In this document: positions 49,520-63,100 of the stretch, piece by piece
Layout of the letters: each line of letters opens with the position of its first letter
Numbering within the stretch: position 1 is the first letter of the stretch
Assembly: GCF_021155775.2 (NCBI RefSeq)
Contig: NC_060237.1
Span: 28,785,257 to 28,849,256 of the forward strand
Reading direction: 5' to 3'
From: Neodiprion pinetum
Lineage: Eukaryota > Arthropoda > Insecta > Hymenoptera > Diprionidae
DNA: 64,000 nucleotides
Program-made: the position numbers and the translations under genes
The notes under the pieces: generated by a model
Told to the model about the DNA's origin: nothing
What the model saw: only the letters and a program-made list of their open reading frames with translations
Databases searched by the model: none

Positions 49520-49790
49520 CAATAAGTGCGCGTTAGAGTACCTACGAAACAGAGTTCAGCCAATCGCCTTCATCTTGGGCCCCATTTTCTGACGAATCCT
49601 TAGGCGTTAATGTTAATAAACAAACATATTACAAGTTAAAATTGCAATATGCTTATCATACAACGTCAACGTTTCTACCTGCTTATATGTGTTTACAGCT
49701 TCTTGCAATTTCGATTCGTCAGAAAATGGCAGCCAAGATGGAGGCGATTGTCCGGACTCTGTTTTCTAGAGACACTCTAGTGCGTATTAG
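49520..49790. repeat. Foldback element, about 270 bp
   Basis: CCATTTTCTGACGAATC at 49582-49598 pairs perfectly with 49713-49729. The arms continue outward with few mismatches through AATCGCC..CATCTTGG, AAACAGAGT and TAGAGT to about 49525 and 49786. The arms contain CCATCTTGG, a YY1/Pho-like core. No transposase is present. Confidence 0.65.
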
Positions 49791-52700
49791 TCCGAGACGT
49801 TGGACAATCTACAGATGTTAAAAAGAATGGTACATGAGGATATAAATCGGGACTTCACTGAATGCTAATTTTCGGATGTTTCCAGAAAAGCCATTCTACT
49901 TTATTATCTGCCGCACATGGATGAAGTATTCAGTCGTGTAAAGGTGAAATAATTGAACTACATGGAATGCTTGGAATGCCTGACATCGTGACGATGGTTC
50001 TTCGGTTTTCCGTTGTAATCGATGACGGACTGTAAAAGAGCGGAAAGGAATATTCCTTGCAACTGGAGTAGCGAGGTCCTTCCTCGGTGGCTGCAGACCG
50101 CAAGAAGCCGGGAGAGGGCTCGGAGTTGGTAATTGGCAATATGAGTGGCTGGATGTCGGGTCAGTCGCGTGCCCCTGGGACCACCCCCTCCTCGGTAGCG
50201 GTTCTCTCGCTCTCTCTTTCTCTCCGTCCATCTCCCTCAAACGCTGAAGTAAGGGGTCAGCCAGGGAGAGGCAGGAATCAAATTGAGTTTCATACACACG
50301 CTGGGTCTCTCGCCTGTTCGACTGGCCACATTCGTACACAGAAACACCCACATATGTGCACAGCCTACGCGACACGCGCCCGTTGATTTTACCCGCTCGC
50401 GATATTTCGAACTTTTGACCTATACCGTGTCTCCTTCTCGGTAAGCAACAGTCCCGCAAAGTCAGTTTCGATAGTTCGGGATTTTAACCCGAATCGCTTA
50501 ACGGAGGTCACTTGGGATCAAAGGATTTAATCCTAACTCCCTTTTGACTGAACGACTGGCTGGATGGGTTTCTGCGAACTCCATCTTCCATACAAGCCTC
50601 GTCAGTCAGTCGGACCAAGAAATTGGGGGCAGGCAGGTTTTGACCATTCGGGATCTACCAAAACTTACACACTCTGTTTTACACGATAACCCGATTTGGA
50701 AAATGGATCGATCCTTCCATGCTCATCTGGAGTCAATTTTTACGATTTACCGCTGCTTCCATTAAGATTTTACACTTTCACAATCAAATATTGCGACGTC
50801 GCTTTTAAAGTGACAATTAACGAGGTAATCTGACCTTTGAATATAAACAAATGGCCTCGTGAAGCGACAGTTTTGAATCCGAGGAGGAAATCAACGCATC
50901 TCCAAAATGTGAGAGTGAAGGAGGATTTGAGAAACGAGTATTGATATAGTCGGTGTCGGGTTTTGGAGTGGTCAGATATTTAGACTCCCGCCGATGCAAC
51001 GTAGGGCAAGAGAGTGAAAGAGAGAGAGATCAGACGGTTGAAGGGGGGCTGACTAGGCGAGAGTTTGGGGGTGGAAGGGTTGGTTGTGCGGTGGCGTCTG
51101 GACCGCGGATAATAGGAAGCTACTCGAATATCTCTGCTAATCACGTTAAGTCCGGCCGACCGCTTTGTGCTCTCCGCAGTCCGACGACTCGGCGGGAGCC
51201 GCGGGCATCGTAGCCACCAAGAGAATGGGAGCTCCCACCACCGCAGGTCCAACAGAATGTCGACCGGAATTTAATTTCCACCTCCTGCACTGGCATCCTC
51301 ATCCCGGATGTCCACATTGGTAGTAGTTTTCTTTTTGATCATCGTTCCAAGCTCAGGATAGCAAAAAAAAGTATTTGTGCACAAAGTCTCTGAGATTATA
51401 AAAAAAGCCACATGGCAACAAAACCATGGGACACAATTTTTCCTCGCTTTATACGGCTAAGCCGTGAAGAGCGTTTTCCCGTACATGGTGATAAAGCGGT
51501 TAGAAATTTTCGCGATAAAAACAGGAACGGGGGTCGTAAGCATCGCCGATAAAAGACATTATTCAAATTTTTCGACCGAGTTAGTTCGAAGTCTCGGTGG
51601 AAGAGTGGGTGCTGTAACCATATGCACGGGGGCTGGTTCCCCAGGCCTATCTTCCGATCACACACGGAGTTTGGTCAAAGTGCTCGAGGGCTTGACAAAC
51701 TCGGCGCTCGAATTCGTTTCAGCCACGAGAGAGGCAGAGCCGTTGGCGTCGCAATATCACGGGGACGTGGTCATCTTGATGGGTACCCGTAGATATCACG
51801 CACCGCTGACTTTAATGAGAACCACAAGTCGGAGCGTGAGCCACTGTGTCAAATGTATTACCTTATACTTATCGCGCTCAGACACCGAAACGCACGACGT
51901 GACGCGGATTAAAGCATTTTCTCCTTCAGCTGGACGAAAATAAATCGCGTAATTGATCGCCATCAGCAATAAAAACTGCCGCGACGTACGTTTTGAATGA
52001 AGTCGAAGGGCGGAGATATGGCTGCTCTTCTTCTTCCGGAAGCTACTCGCTTCCCATATTCCCCCAGACGGCCCCGCATCCATCGGCCATATACTCGGTC
52101 CCGTGTCTTTTTTGTTTCCTGGAAGCCGATTAAACTCTTGCGAGAGGCAAGCGCTCGGGTAATTTGTAGAAGAAGGACTGACAAAAAGGGTTGTTTGCGG
52201 GGGGGGGGTGAGCTAATGTGACCCCGGAGATGCTGAGCCAGCCGCAGAAGTGATCTACTGCCGACTCCGATCCCATCCCACATTGTATCCAAGCGCACCA
52301 AGCGTCTCTCGAGCTATAAACGCTGCTTCGCTGACTCGTCCGCAGGGTGCTTATACCTCTTGCCTCGATGTATCAACCGGGGTTTTCGGTTTTGCCTCGC
52401 GATGCAAAAAAAAAAAAAGTAACGAAATCGGCAAAACGGCCATGGGACTAGGAACGAAAAAATTAACACATCGGCGAAATGTTCGCGTCAACGCGCTCGC
52501 AGCTCGTCCGTGAAAAGTATGCAAATTTGGGTAAAAACCTAACTCGACGTACCGAAAACTCATCAACGAATGCAAACGAGCCGGGCACCGTGCGCCGACA
52601 AATTTAATAAAATCCTGTACGACCAATTTAATCTTGAGTGCGGTTGGAGAGCGTTAACTATCGCTTGCAGTTGGCAAAAACGAGAGAAAAGAGAATAAGG

Positions 52701-53332
52701 AAAAAGACGTTCCTCGGATAATATCACACGAAAATCTCGCGGTCTGTTTATCTCGACAATTCGAGATTTCGAGGGGGATTGAAAAAGGATAATAGAAGCT
52801 AGAAAGTTTTTCTTCGCACCGAGGAAAGGACTGGGAAAATGAAAAATAAAAACGTGAAAAAATAGAAAGCGAAAAATAGGGGGAAAATCGTCTCGTACAT
52901 CCACCCGCTGATTCCTGCCAGAGAAATCAAATTTCTAGTTCGCTGGCCAGCGGATTTGAATATTACGTTTGAATATCCAATTTGGGGTGGCGAATGCGGC
53001 GCTTCTCTTAGAGACGGGAATTTTTATTTGCTTGACCTCGAGATGGAGCGAGGAAATTCGGGGCCGCCCGGCGTCGACGATCCAAGGGCAAAAGGGTCCT
53101 CCTCGTGTCCTGCGTCTCGCTGACCCCTCGCGGACTCGATTCCGGAACGGGTGGAATTCCCGTCGCCTTGTTTCCCGGTGCGAGGGAGAAAGATCTCGGT
53201 CGAACTACTGACGTGCAGCGGGGCGCCTCGCCGCCCCCTCGCATAAGTTTCGCGAGTTTACGAGCCGGTCCAAATTGCAAGCGCAGGAAAGAACTAAATT
53301 TGTATCTACTCCCGGCCCCGATATACGCGCCC

Positions 53333-53354
53333 TCCACCTCCACCTCCACCCCCG
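53333..53354 (+). repeat. (CCTCCA)n hexamer repeat
   Basis: Three units of CCTCCA plus a degenerate tail. Confidence 0.8.
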
Positions 53355-53611
53355 CCCTCGCCCAAGAAGCTTCCCAATTCCCTAACAATAATTTTGCAAA
53401 TAACAGACAGAAGCCGCTGCTAAATAATGAAGCACCGAGCCGCCGGAAAAATTCAATTTAGGGTCGCCCGCCGCTCCCGCTGATACATATAGCCGCTCAC
53501 TGTGTACGGTTCGCGAAAAACTCAGGTCGAGCTGCCCTACAGAGGTATATAAGATCCTACGGTAAGGGGAACATATGTTGCTTATACCAGATTCTATTCC
53601 TCGCCACGATC

Positions 53612-53631
53612 CGACCTCTGACCTCTGACCT
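53612..53631 (-). promoter_or_regulatory. Triple nuclear-receptor half-site, DR1 spacing
   Basis: On the - strand the sequence is AGGTCA-G-AGGTCA-G-AGGTCG: two perfect half-sites and one 5/6 half-site, each separated by one base. DR1 elements are bound by RXR/USP and HNF4-type receptors. It could also be an ordinary 7-bp tandem repeat. Confidence 0.35.
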
Positions 53632-53867
53632 CTGCCGAGCCGACTGGCTATCACGCTGATAAAAACGATTCGATGTGAGTCGAGTTGGCAGATCGATCAT
53701 CAACGCTCAAGTTTCGATTACTTAAATAGCTATCGCCCGTTTTGATCAGACCGTATTACCCAATTTCGGCATATTCATCGAAACTCAGCTACAAAATATA
53801 ATCATGTTGTCGAAATTGAAAATGTCCTACAAATGGTCGCTTCACTTTCATTTATGGGGTTGTCCGT

Positions 53868-53920
53868 AAATCGCGTAGTCTTTTGGCGGAAGGGGCGGAC
53901 GGGCGGGGGGGAGGGGGCAG
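53868..53920 (+). repeat. Repeat-like start with G-quadruplex-capable run
   Basis: The segment begins ggttgtccgtaaatcgcgta, a form resembling the ends of short insect repeats (gttgtccataaattacgta-type). It then runs into GGGG-CGGAC-GGG-C-GGGGGGG-A-GGGGG at 53892-53917, four G-runs with short loops. I found no matching inverted end within the next kilobase. Confidence 0.35.
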
Positions 53921-54855
53921 TTTTAAGCCCCTCCCATAAGAGTTGTGAGAAAGACATAATTCTGAGGTTAAGATTATTTTTGGTTTTGAAAAATGCTTCG
54001 ATAATATGACATGTTCGCCGATATTATATTTTACACATTCGCTTCGATTCTGATACTAATCGCTGTCATCGCGTGAACCAATTATATTAAACCTCGCATA
54101 AACGAAGGCGAAGGAGAAAATCTTCAAAAGTAGCCTTTACTCAATTTATGAACTTAATAATAGCTATAAAATTCTTCGAAAGAGTGTTTCATAACCAAGT
54201 GCAGAATTTTTGTACGAAAAGCTTACCGATAAAGTAACCAACTTTCTCTGTTAGCGGAAAGATAAAAAAAATGCCGTCATTTTCGAAAAGTGATATCCAC
54301 GGAAACTCGGTTGACAATATACAAAATCGATGAGACGAACGTGAAAAAAAAATTCTCGATTAATTAATTTGACTGGAACGAATCCGAAATCGTACGTGAC
54401 AGCAGCTTATTTTTGGCATTGCAAAAGGAACCAAACGGTCCAGTAAAGACATAAATTGGCACATCGTCCGCGGCTTCGCGTCTCGAAATGTATAAAGTTG
54501 GTGAAAATTTCTATAACTAAGAGTTGTCCATCGTCGTCGAGGCGTTCGTGATGCGGGCTTGCGGAATGAAATATGTTCTCCGCGGACACAGAGGAGCGAC
54601 GTTTCCCCAGAGATAGATAGAGTGAAGAGAACTGGAGAGAGTGAGAGTGAGTGAGAGCGAGAGAGATCCAGCTGAACTGGATGGCGGCTCCTATTCGTCA
54701 CCCCCTTCCGCGAACACGCTCACATTATTGCATTGTCCAGTTTGATAGAATCCTGAAATCCTTCAGGTCGAAGGCGGTGGCCGCAGAGGCGCGAGTCGCC
54801 TACCAATGCGCCCAGCGACCGCTCTCCGCGAGTAAGATCCCCCGAGTACGAAGGC

Positions 54856-54872
54856 AGCAGCAGCAGCAGCAA
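54856..54872 (+). repeat. (CAG)n microsatellite
   Basis: About six CAG units. The surrounding open frame is not supported by other coding evidence. Confidence 0.8.
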
Positions 54873-57096
54873 CCCATCAAACTTTTAGCCGGACACCTTC
54901 GCCCCCCTTCAACCAGTGATGAATATTGCAGGGGCCGTTTATTGTTTCCACTCACAAATCATTCCCCGATGTCTCGCGGGGGGCGAAACGCGATGTTTTA
55001 TTCTCCTCCACACCTCGCTCGCAGGCTACTCGGAGAGATATCCTCTCGGATTACCGGATGTATCCTTTCTTGCTGCCGCCGATGCCTCGTGTAGCCGTAT
55101 TCTTCGAGGCTCTCGTCATCTAGCTGCGAGGATACGGCGAACGAATACCCGTGAAGTATCAGCCGACCGTCGGATCGCGACGTACTACGTAGAACAATCG
55201 TCTCGGTATCCTTTCCGGTTTCTCGCACACCTCGGATAATTCTCGATCGGCGAACCTGCGGGATGTCGCTCGCTTGAATAAGTTACAGGATCTTGCTCCT
55301 CTGCTCGGGGCAGTGAGCCTCCGGTAGATCATACCTAACTGAATATTTTATGCCTTTGCTCCTGGACACGTCCCGGAGGCCACTCTCTGATGAAACTACC
55401 CACGGGATGGGGCGCGATATGGACGGGCGAGCACAATCCTCCTCATCTGCAGGACGGCCATGGTACGGAATTGAAACGAGTCGGCGGCTCGCGAGCAAAC
55501 AGGATCTAAGATATACCTACCCAAAGACATTTTAAATTGGCCATTATACTATTTAACTTCGGTTGTCGCGGTTCGCTTCGCGACGGTCTCGCGGTGCACA
55601 CATGTGTACACACGACTCGGTGGTAGGAGCTGAGAGAAAGAGGGGAAAGGGACCAAGGATTGCACACACTTGATCTCCATTCAACTCGGAGCAAACAGTG
55701 TTAACCGTATTTGCCTACCAGCTGGCGAATCTAATGTCTTCCTCCGCCCCTCCGCGGCGAGTCGTTACCCGCTCGAAGAAGAGGATCCGCGTCACCCGGG
55801 ACCACGCCAACGTCGAGAGCGCCGGCCAATCGGGACGGACTTCCTCGGCGACTTCCGGGAAACGACGAGGGGGCCTTCCGGCCGGTCAGAACTTGCCGTT
55901 CCCCGGAGCTGACTTGGGCCAAGTCCGGACATCTTTCATTGACTCTGTTACCCCCGATGGGACACCTTCCGGTTTAAGGTAGAAAGAGAATTTCCAATCG
56001 TTCCCGGGATCGACTCTCTCGCGTGCCAAAATGGCGTCTCCGCAAACGGCGAGCTTTCCATCTCGAAGGACGCGGTGGTCCCGCTATGCTAGTCATTTAT
56101 TCAACGAGACGTGTTATGCGAGCTGAAATTGTACCGAGGTTCGACGTGTGCCGGGGGCAAATACCGCGAGACAATGAGCCCTGGTTTTTAATCAAGTCTC
56201 CTGTCCCCCGCTCCGGCTCAAGAATTAACTCAAATTATGCTCGACGCCTGGGACTCGACGCTAATTTAGAATTCATACGATCTTTTCAATACGTGTCTAT
56301 TGTCCTTGCGATGGAAGTGGAGAAGCTGAAGAGAAAAAAATTAGGTGTAGCAAAAAACAAAAAAAAAAAAAAGCTCCTACAGATTTTTAAATCATTTAGT
56401 CAATGCGGTACAATAATGCGGCTCCGGGAGGTTGTAATTCTCCGGAAGGATCGCGATCTCGAGCTTTTTTACCATCGAGATTACGTAAGCTTTTCACCGA
56501 GCTGATCCGAGAGCAAATTATCTTGAGCGTGAAAATGCAGAGGTACGATATCGAGACCTCGAACCGAGACCGGCGATATATATTTTTTTTCTCTTTTTCT
56601 TCTCGTGTTCCATCAGTATTTTGTTGAAAAAACGCTATCCATCATTTACTCGACGTGTCCAACTTGAAGCAGGTATCACTTCTGCCAGAGGCCGTTTCAT
56701 TTCTCTTTCTCGCGATCATGAAGGCGTGTCGCTTTGGTACATGGGAAGAAAGAAAGAAGGTGCTGCAGAGGTGGAAAAAGAAGCGGCCGCAACTTTTTAG
56801 AGATATCCAAAACCCGGGAGAATGTTTCGGCATGCATCACGTTATCACGAGCCGACGGTCGCTGGGGATTCTTTTCCTGGTTTCACTCTCGAGAGACGAA
56901 CGTCGAGGCATCACCCGGCACGCTGCTTTGCAGGATACGTTTCAGCCACCGCTGGCGGACCCGCAAGAATTTGTAAGAAGAAACAGCCACACAGAAACGC
57001 ACACTGCACGGGTGAACGTGATGAATATTTCGTCTGGCCACGGATTATCATATGGAATGAGATTGCGGCTGCATTATTAATACCGCCCCCCCACTC

Positions 57097-57120
57097 GCTC
57101 TCTCTCTCTCTCTCTCTCTT
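57097..57120 (+). repeat. (CT)n microsatellite
   Basis: About 12 CT units following a poly-C run. Confidence 0.9.
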
Positions 57121-60100
57121 TTTCTATATCTCGCCTCACTTGCGGTCTCCGCATACATGCCCGAGTGCGTTGGAGACAACGCGATTTTTCTCTCTGAATT
57201 GTATATTCGCAATTCCACCTTATGTCCCGCGAGCCTTGCGGACCCGAACCGCCCGAACTTTGCAGTCGGTTTCCACGACTTTTCACCTGTGCTTACGTAC
57301 GCGGTCACCCCACTTTTATTTTCTTCGATTTAAGTAAAAGCACGATTGCCGTGTAACTCGTGCGGATGAAAGATGAAAAGACCGAGGACAAAAACAGCGA
57401 TGAAAACATCTGCGGTCTCAATTATTCGGAAATTAATGATGCTCCTGTTCTAAACGATGTGGAGTGTAAAGAAAATGGAAAATAATTCAGAAGACCAGTG
57501 CTTTTAGCGAACCGTATTTCCTATCGAGAAAAATGAACAAGGGAAAAATTACGTTTGCTTACCGAGCACCGGAAGTTAGTGCTGTAAGTGCGGCTCGGAG
57601 TAACTCGGAGGCGTAAAGGGACGGCGGTTTAGGACAGAATCAAAATCATTGAATAATGCAGAGTTGAACGGATTGACACAGGGTCGAAACAGGGCCGAGC
57701 CTACCTTCCGGGCGTTTATGGGTGAGCGGCTTCAAAGCGAGGCATGAGGGCGTCGTCGTCGAGGATACCTGCTGCAGCGGCCGCAACTCCCAGAGGTACA
57801 AGGACACAGATTCGTGGAGCTGGAAGAGTCACAGGGACTCAAATATTTGGACAGATAGCCGAGTCATCGTCGGCCACACGCGCATCGCTCTTCGCCCCGC
57901 GTGTATTGCCAAGAAAACCGGGGACCGGTGCCAGGGTGCGAGGCGAACGAACGAAAGAAGGACGAATATTGTGCGCCTCATCCCCAGGGACGGGTTCCTC
58001 CGCCTCGCCAACAGCTGATTAATCGTCTTCGCATCTCACGGGACCCTCGCGGTGCCAAGCGGCTTCTTTGTCGCTGTGTTCGGATGGCCTTCCGAAACCG
58101 CCTACCACCTTTTCTTTGCCCATATTCGACTTTCCACCAAGCGTCTCCAGTTTCGTTCCCCGGGATCGCTTAGCGGTTCCAAAACTTCACCGGGATGTAT
58201 GCGTTGCTTGGTATCGTGGTGGAAGAAGAAATGGAGGGAAAAAAATAACGTTTCGTAAATGGGAAAAGTGGAGAACGATACACGCGTGAGCGACCGTAGG
58301 AATAACGTACATGGTTCAAACTCTGCGTCCAAATCCCTCAAGTATTTGTTATACCGCTCTGATTTATAGCTCGGTTATAAATACTTTTTTTGGTAGCAAA
58401 CATTTCATCGCCGGACCAAAAGATCGGAATTCAAATTCAGTCTGCAGGCTGAATTGGTCCAGTACCCGACATGTTTTCCTTCCACAGATTAGTCTGCTTT
58501 GTGTGTTTGAAATTCAGATCGATCAAGCTTGATCGAAAACGCAAGTTCAATGCTTATTATGAGTTCTGTATAGGAATCAGTCGAACACGCAGCTTAAAGT
58601 TCACAATTTCCTGCTTTCGGATAGCTTGTGTGACCAAGCTTCATTTACTCGATCGTCTTGTTACGAAGGTCTTGGATCAAACTTGCTCGATCGATATTCC
58701 GGACATATTGCGCTTTCTAGAATCTGCGGATCACGCATACTCCAACACGCAGGCTAGATAAAAAACTGGAATTGTAACGCGGCACGACGGCTCGATGACC
58801 TCCCCTGCAGTTCGTGTTACGACTTAATTTGTTTATCCGTTGCACAGCAAGGGGTGAATTGCAGCGAGGAGCGATTCTCAATTTAAATACCGTTCCTGGT
58901 CCCCGGGGCCCGGAGTTGCCCCGCAACTCGAGGGGTAAAAAAGACTTTTTCGCATCTCTTTGCGCGCATCGTTGAGCGGTTTTTGCTGGCGAATTTTTCG
59001 TCTGAAACGGCTCGTAGGAACGTCGTCTTCAAGGGTTTGAATTTTCCAAGAGACGCGAGAATGGAAGAGTTGGACCGTCGACGCGAGCTTGGTTCCGACG
59101 CAATGGTGCGATGTTTGCATTTCGTTGCACCCTCGCCGGCCCAAATAATTGCAGCTGGGAGTCCGGCGTGCGTCTATCCGATTCTCTCTCCCTCGCTCTT
59201 TCGATTCCTCGCAACCCCCGTGCGCCCCTACAAATACAACAAATTGCACGTTCGCCTCGGGGGAATTCCGAAGTTATGACCGAACTGCCTTCCAGACTTC
59301 CCGACTCTCAGTAATTATCTTTTCCACGCCCCAACGCGGCGACTATCGATGCATGGTCTTCTCCGGACTACGTAGGAATGGGAATATCACTCTCTCACCT
59401 CGGATTTTCGTCTCGACGTTATTTGTATCAATCTCCGCCATCGATGATCTGCCGCCGTCCCATCCCGGCCAACCTTCGGTTATCCCGATCTAATGGGTTA
59501 GCAGGAGAAAAAAAAAAATGGGGGCTTAACGAATCCAGGGATTCGGAAGAAGATTTGGTTTAAGACTCCGGCAAGAGATCAGAAACAGTTCTGGAATTCT
59601 TGCCGCATTCTCAGATCAGTGGAAAAAGCTTTTTGCAGTACGATCAACTCCGGAATAAACTGCTGATATGTAACTTTTCACCGATTTTAGAGACTGAAAA
59701 CCGCCTCAAGTAACTTAATATGCTTTTGCAGGCATTAAATGGTTTGACGGTTGATTCAAAAACTTGGAGACATCGTAAGACTTTGAATGTATCGCCACAC
59801 GAAGAGTTAATCTTAGGGTACATGGTATGAAAAATAGACTGGCACTATCTTAGGTTAGAATATCGAATTTTCAAAGATGCGAAGACCCATTTCATGGAAT
59901 ATCAGAATTTAGAAAGCCGAGGAATAAAAGAGTCTAAAAATAAGTTGCCAAAATACAAAAGTAACCGACACTTCTATGTTTCAACTTTCTATGATCCAAC
60001 CTGATTTTGATATTCTCATTTTTTCGTACTTTGACTTTCTTCATTTTCAAATTGTACGGACTAGACACATTCGCTTCTTTGATAAATTCGCTACCGTGAC

Positions 60101-63100
60101 CTTTCTACTCTCTGACCCACACCCCTGGAATTTAGAATAAAAATGAATAGTATGAAAATAATTCATGATTCCAAATAAACGACTTTGAAAAGATCTCCGG
60201 AGGTGCCGGAGTGGGACGACTTGGTCCTGGTTCTACCGGAGAGAAAAGAAAAAAGGGATGAAAAGGAAAAAAAGGATCGGCCGGGCGCAGGGGATGGTGG
60301 TGAACGGGTGAGGCGCGACCTGGTGCGCGGACAGCCGCCAGGGGCGTGTCCGGCGCCGCCTTCGTGCCCGCGACGCCCTGCCAACCACCCCTGGATTCCG
60401 TCTTCTGGCACGTCCTGCAGCCTCCGTCTCTCCTTTCTCTCGTTCCTCTCCTACCTCGAGAGCTGGGTAAGGCCTCTCTTAATTAACGGTATGCCTTAAA
60501 CCTGCCAGTCGGACCGCGTCTCGAACCGAAACTTTGCTGAAAATTCATCGAACCGTTTCCAGCGACTCTTGATCGCACACGTTCTTACTCGCATGTGTGT
60601 AAACTCTTCGTACGGTAAAGTATGAGATTCTTTTTTTTTTTTAGCGTTTTCTAAGCACCCGAGATGCGGAACAGTCGGTTTCCTGTTTTCTTATAAGCTT
60701 ATAGTCGAGAATTTTGTTCTTGGATTCGCCTAATCTTCTCTGCTAGGGTGTAATTATTCGTCATTCTGAACCCCGACGTAACGAGTAGGCAAGTTTTGCG
60801 CGTCAACGACGCCGCGACGCACGGCGTCGCGACATCCCGTTGGGACGTGGTTGCTAATCAAGTCGTATTTCAACTGCACGTCTTCATAATTCATTATTTA
60901 ATATTTAGTTTTTCAACTTCCAACGGCCGCGGCAGTATTCATCTTCATACCGTTTTAATATCCCCGGGAAACGAGCGGCACCCGCACCTTCACCGACTTG
61001 CCGCCGACGTCGAGGAGAAAGGAGCACCGCTTATTCAGGCAAACCGCTATCGCACCTCGGACGGGAATAATTTATGTCCAAATTGCAACTCGGTAAGTTC
61101 CCGCTTGGGCTGCCATCTTGCCGACGACCGATTAATTGTCAATCTCGATTTCGAAATTCGAATTAGAAAACTAGCGACGCTCGACTGCGGGTATGAATCC
61201 GTTGAAAAGCTCGTCGATTGCTGAAAATAGGCGAGCTTACACCACTCATTATAAGTTTATAGTCTTACACGCGGCACGTAGGTGGATTTTCAAAAGTCAA
61301 AGAGTTCCGGTTGTGTACCTACACCTACACACGTATACCGACAACGTTGTCGGCGAAAAAATTCGCCTGCAGATATATTCGCGATGCATTATTAAGCCCC
61401 GTGTTTCTCGACGGAGGCGTCGCGACGCTCACCGTCTCCCGAGACCCGGACGTTCTCGTGAGAGGTGAGAAGAAGTGACGTCACAGAGTTCCATTTATCC
61501 ATCTACATACGCTTTGATATACTTCACGAGACCTTTGTGCAAGGTTTATACCTACTATGGAAGCAGCACTTCGGATACGCTCCGAGGGTGGATGCCGGCA
61601 CCGCGCATTCGGCATCCGGTATAAGGTATCGGTAACGCAGAGTGGATCATGACGTTTCTCTATGACACAACGCGCCGGATGCTCTTGTGGAAGATTCGGA
61701 ATTCCGCCTCACTATCCGAGTCACGTGACTCTCGGTGAAGAACCTGAGAGGAGGAATCGGGTCGAGAGAGGAAAGGATAACGCTCTCTTGATTTTTTTGT
61801 TCTTAGTTTTTCGCGAATATACGACTTCGGTAGCTTAGTTTTCTTAGGAATTTTCCGTTGACGATTTTGAAACAACGCAAACCTGGTGAACAACGCATTT
61901 ATTATTAATATATTGAAAAAAGGTTACATTTTTGAACAAGAAATGATTGTACCATGATCTGAAACATAATTAGCAAAGATGCACCATTGGTTTGTGCAAA
62001 CGGTGCGGGTGTGCAATTCTGCCAACAAGTAGTCAGTAGCAGTTCGTCAATCGAACAATGAAAATCTTCTCCAGCTGTGGTGAATTTCCGGGTTCATGCT
62101 GAAAAAAATTTATGTGTTAAGTATTATGTGTAAAATGACGTGTCTTTTTAGTGGAAAATGAATATCGAGCTTCAGGTATACGAAAGTACAGAAGAATCGT
62201 GAAAACTTCAGCAAACGATGGAAACCAGTGAAGAGAGTACGAGAAACATTTCCACGAAATCCGAGGATCGCAAATCTCTTTTGAAGCCTGCGATCCAGTA
62301 GGAACAGAATTCCTAGCAGCAGACCGAAGAAGACTCTTAGTAATTTACTAATTGAGGTGTAAGCAGGCGGTTTGTTTTATAGCGGTCAGTATAATGTGCA
62401 TGTACCAGCACCTCGGCGAGGGAAAAGTGTCGGATAAATTAACGGGCGATAATCAACAGGGGAGTAACTAGCGTTTCGAGCAGCTAAAGCCGTACGACCC
62501 TAATCTGATCGGGAGTCGGTTTTCGAATGAAATGATCATTTTATCCGGCTAATAAAAGTCCCCGATCACACCCTGGCAGCACCTGGCAGCCTCGCCCATT
62601 AACGACTCGACAACACCCAGAAAAGGGCTGCACGAAGCTAAATGATTCATTGATCGACGGTATTTTCAGGCTTCGACGGGTTTTATACCGAAGTAGGCAC
62701 CGACGATTCACCTCCGCATCAAACGCGTCGAAAAAGGACGCACGCACGCACATAAATTTATTTATTTTCCGCGAAATAATTGCGGCGGTTAATCGCAGCG
62801 GCTGCACGCGATCGCCGCATCGACCCTGCAGTGCCGTTTAAGGGATCCCCGATCGCTGTCTGAGATAATCAAAGCGTGCCGATGTCTCGTCAAGTTCACG
62901 GTAAAACTGTGCGGGATCCCAAGTGGCCCGTTCGCGCCATTTCCAACCCCCGTAACGCACCCCTGACCGATAACCGTTCCGAGATCATTCGGCCGGCCCT
63001 CGAACGATCCGTTCGGATCTTGCCGCAGCAACGAATTAGCCGATTGCGAATTGAGCGAGGAATCGCGGGCGAATTTCAGCCGCGAATTCGTTCGTCGGGG

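Larger units (their letters stand above)
49791..53867. other. No gene recognised
   Basis: It includes an 11-G run near 52198-52208, the hexamer repeat at 53333 and the DR1-like element at 53612. Frames of 187 codons (- strand, 49896-50459) and 159 codons (+ strand, 51464-51943) are unsupported. Confidence 0.45.

Noticed and set aside
49896..50459. 187-codon - strand frame
   Set aside because: Arg/Ser/Pro-rich composition typical of chance frames in mixed GC sequence; no family resemblance.
51464..51943. 159-codon + strand frame
   Set aside because: No recognisable motif and no exon borders.
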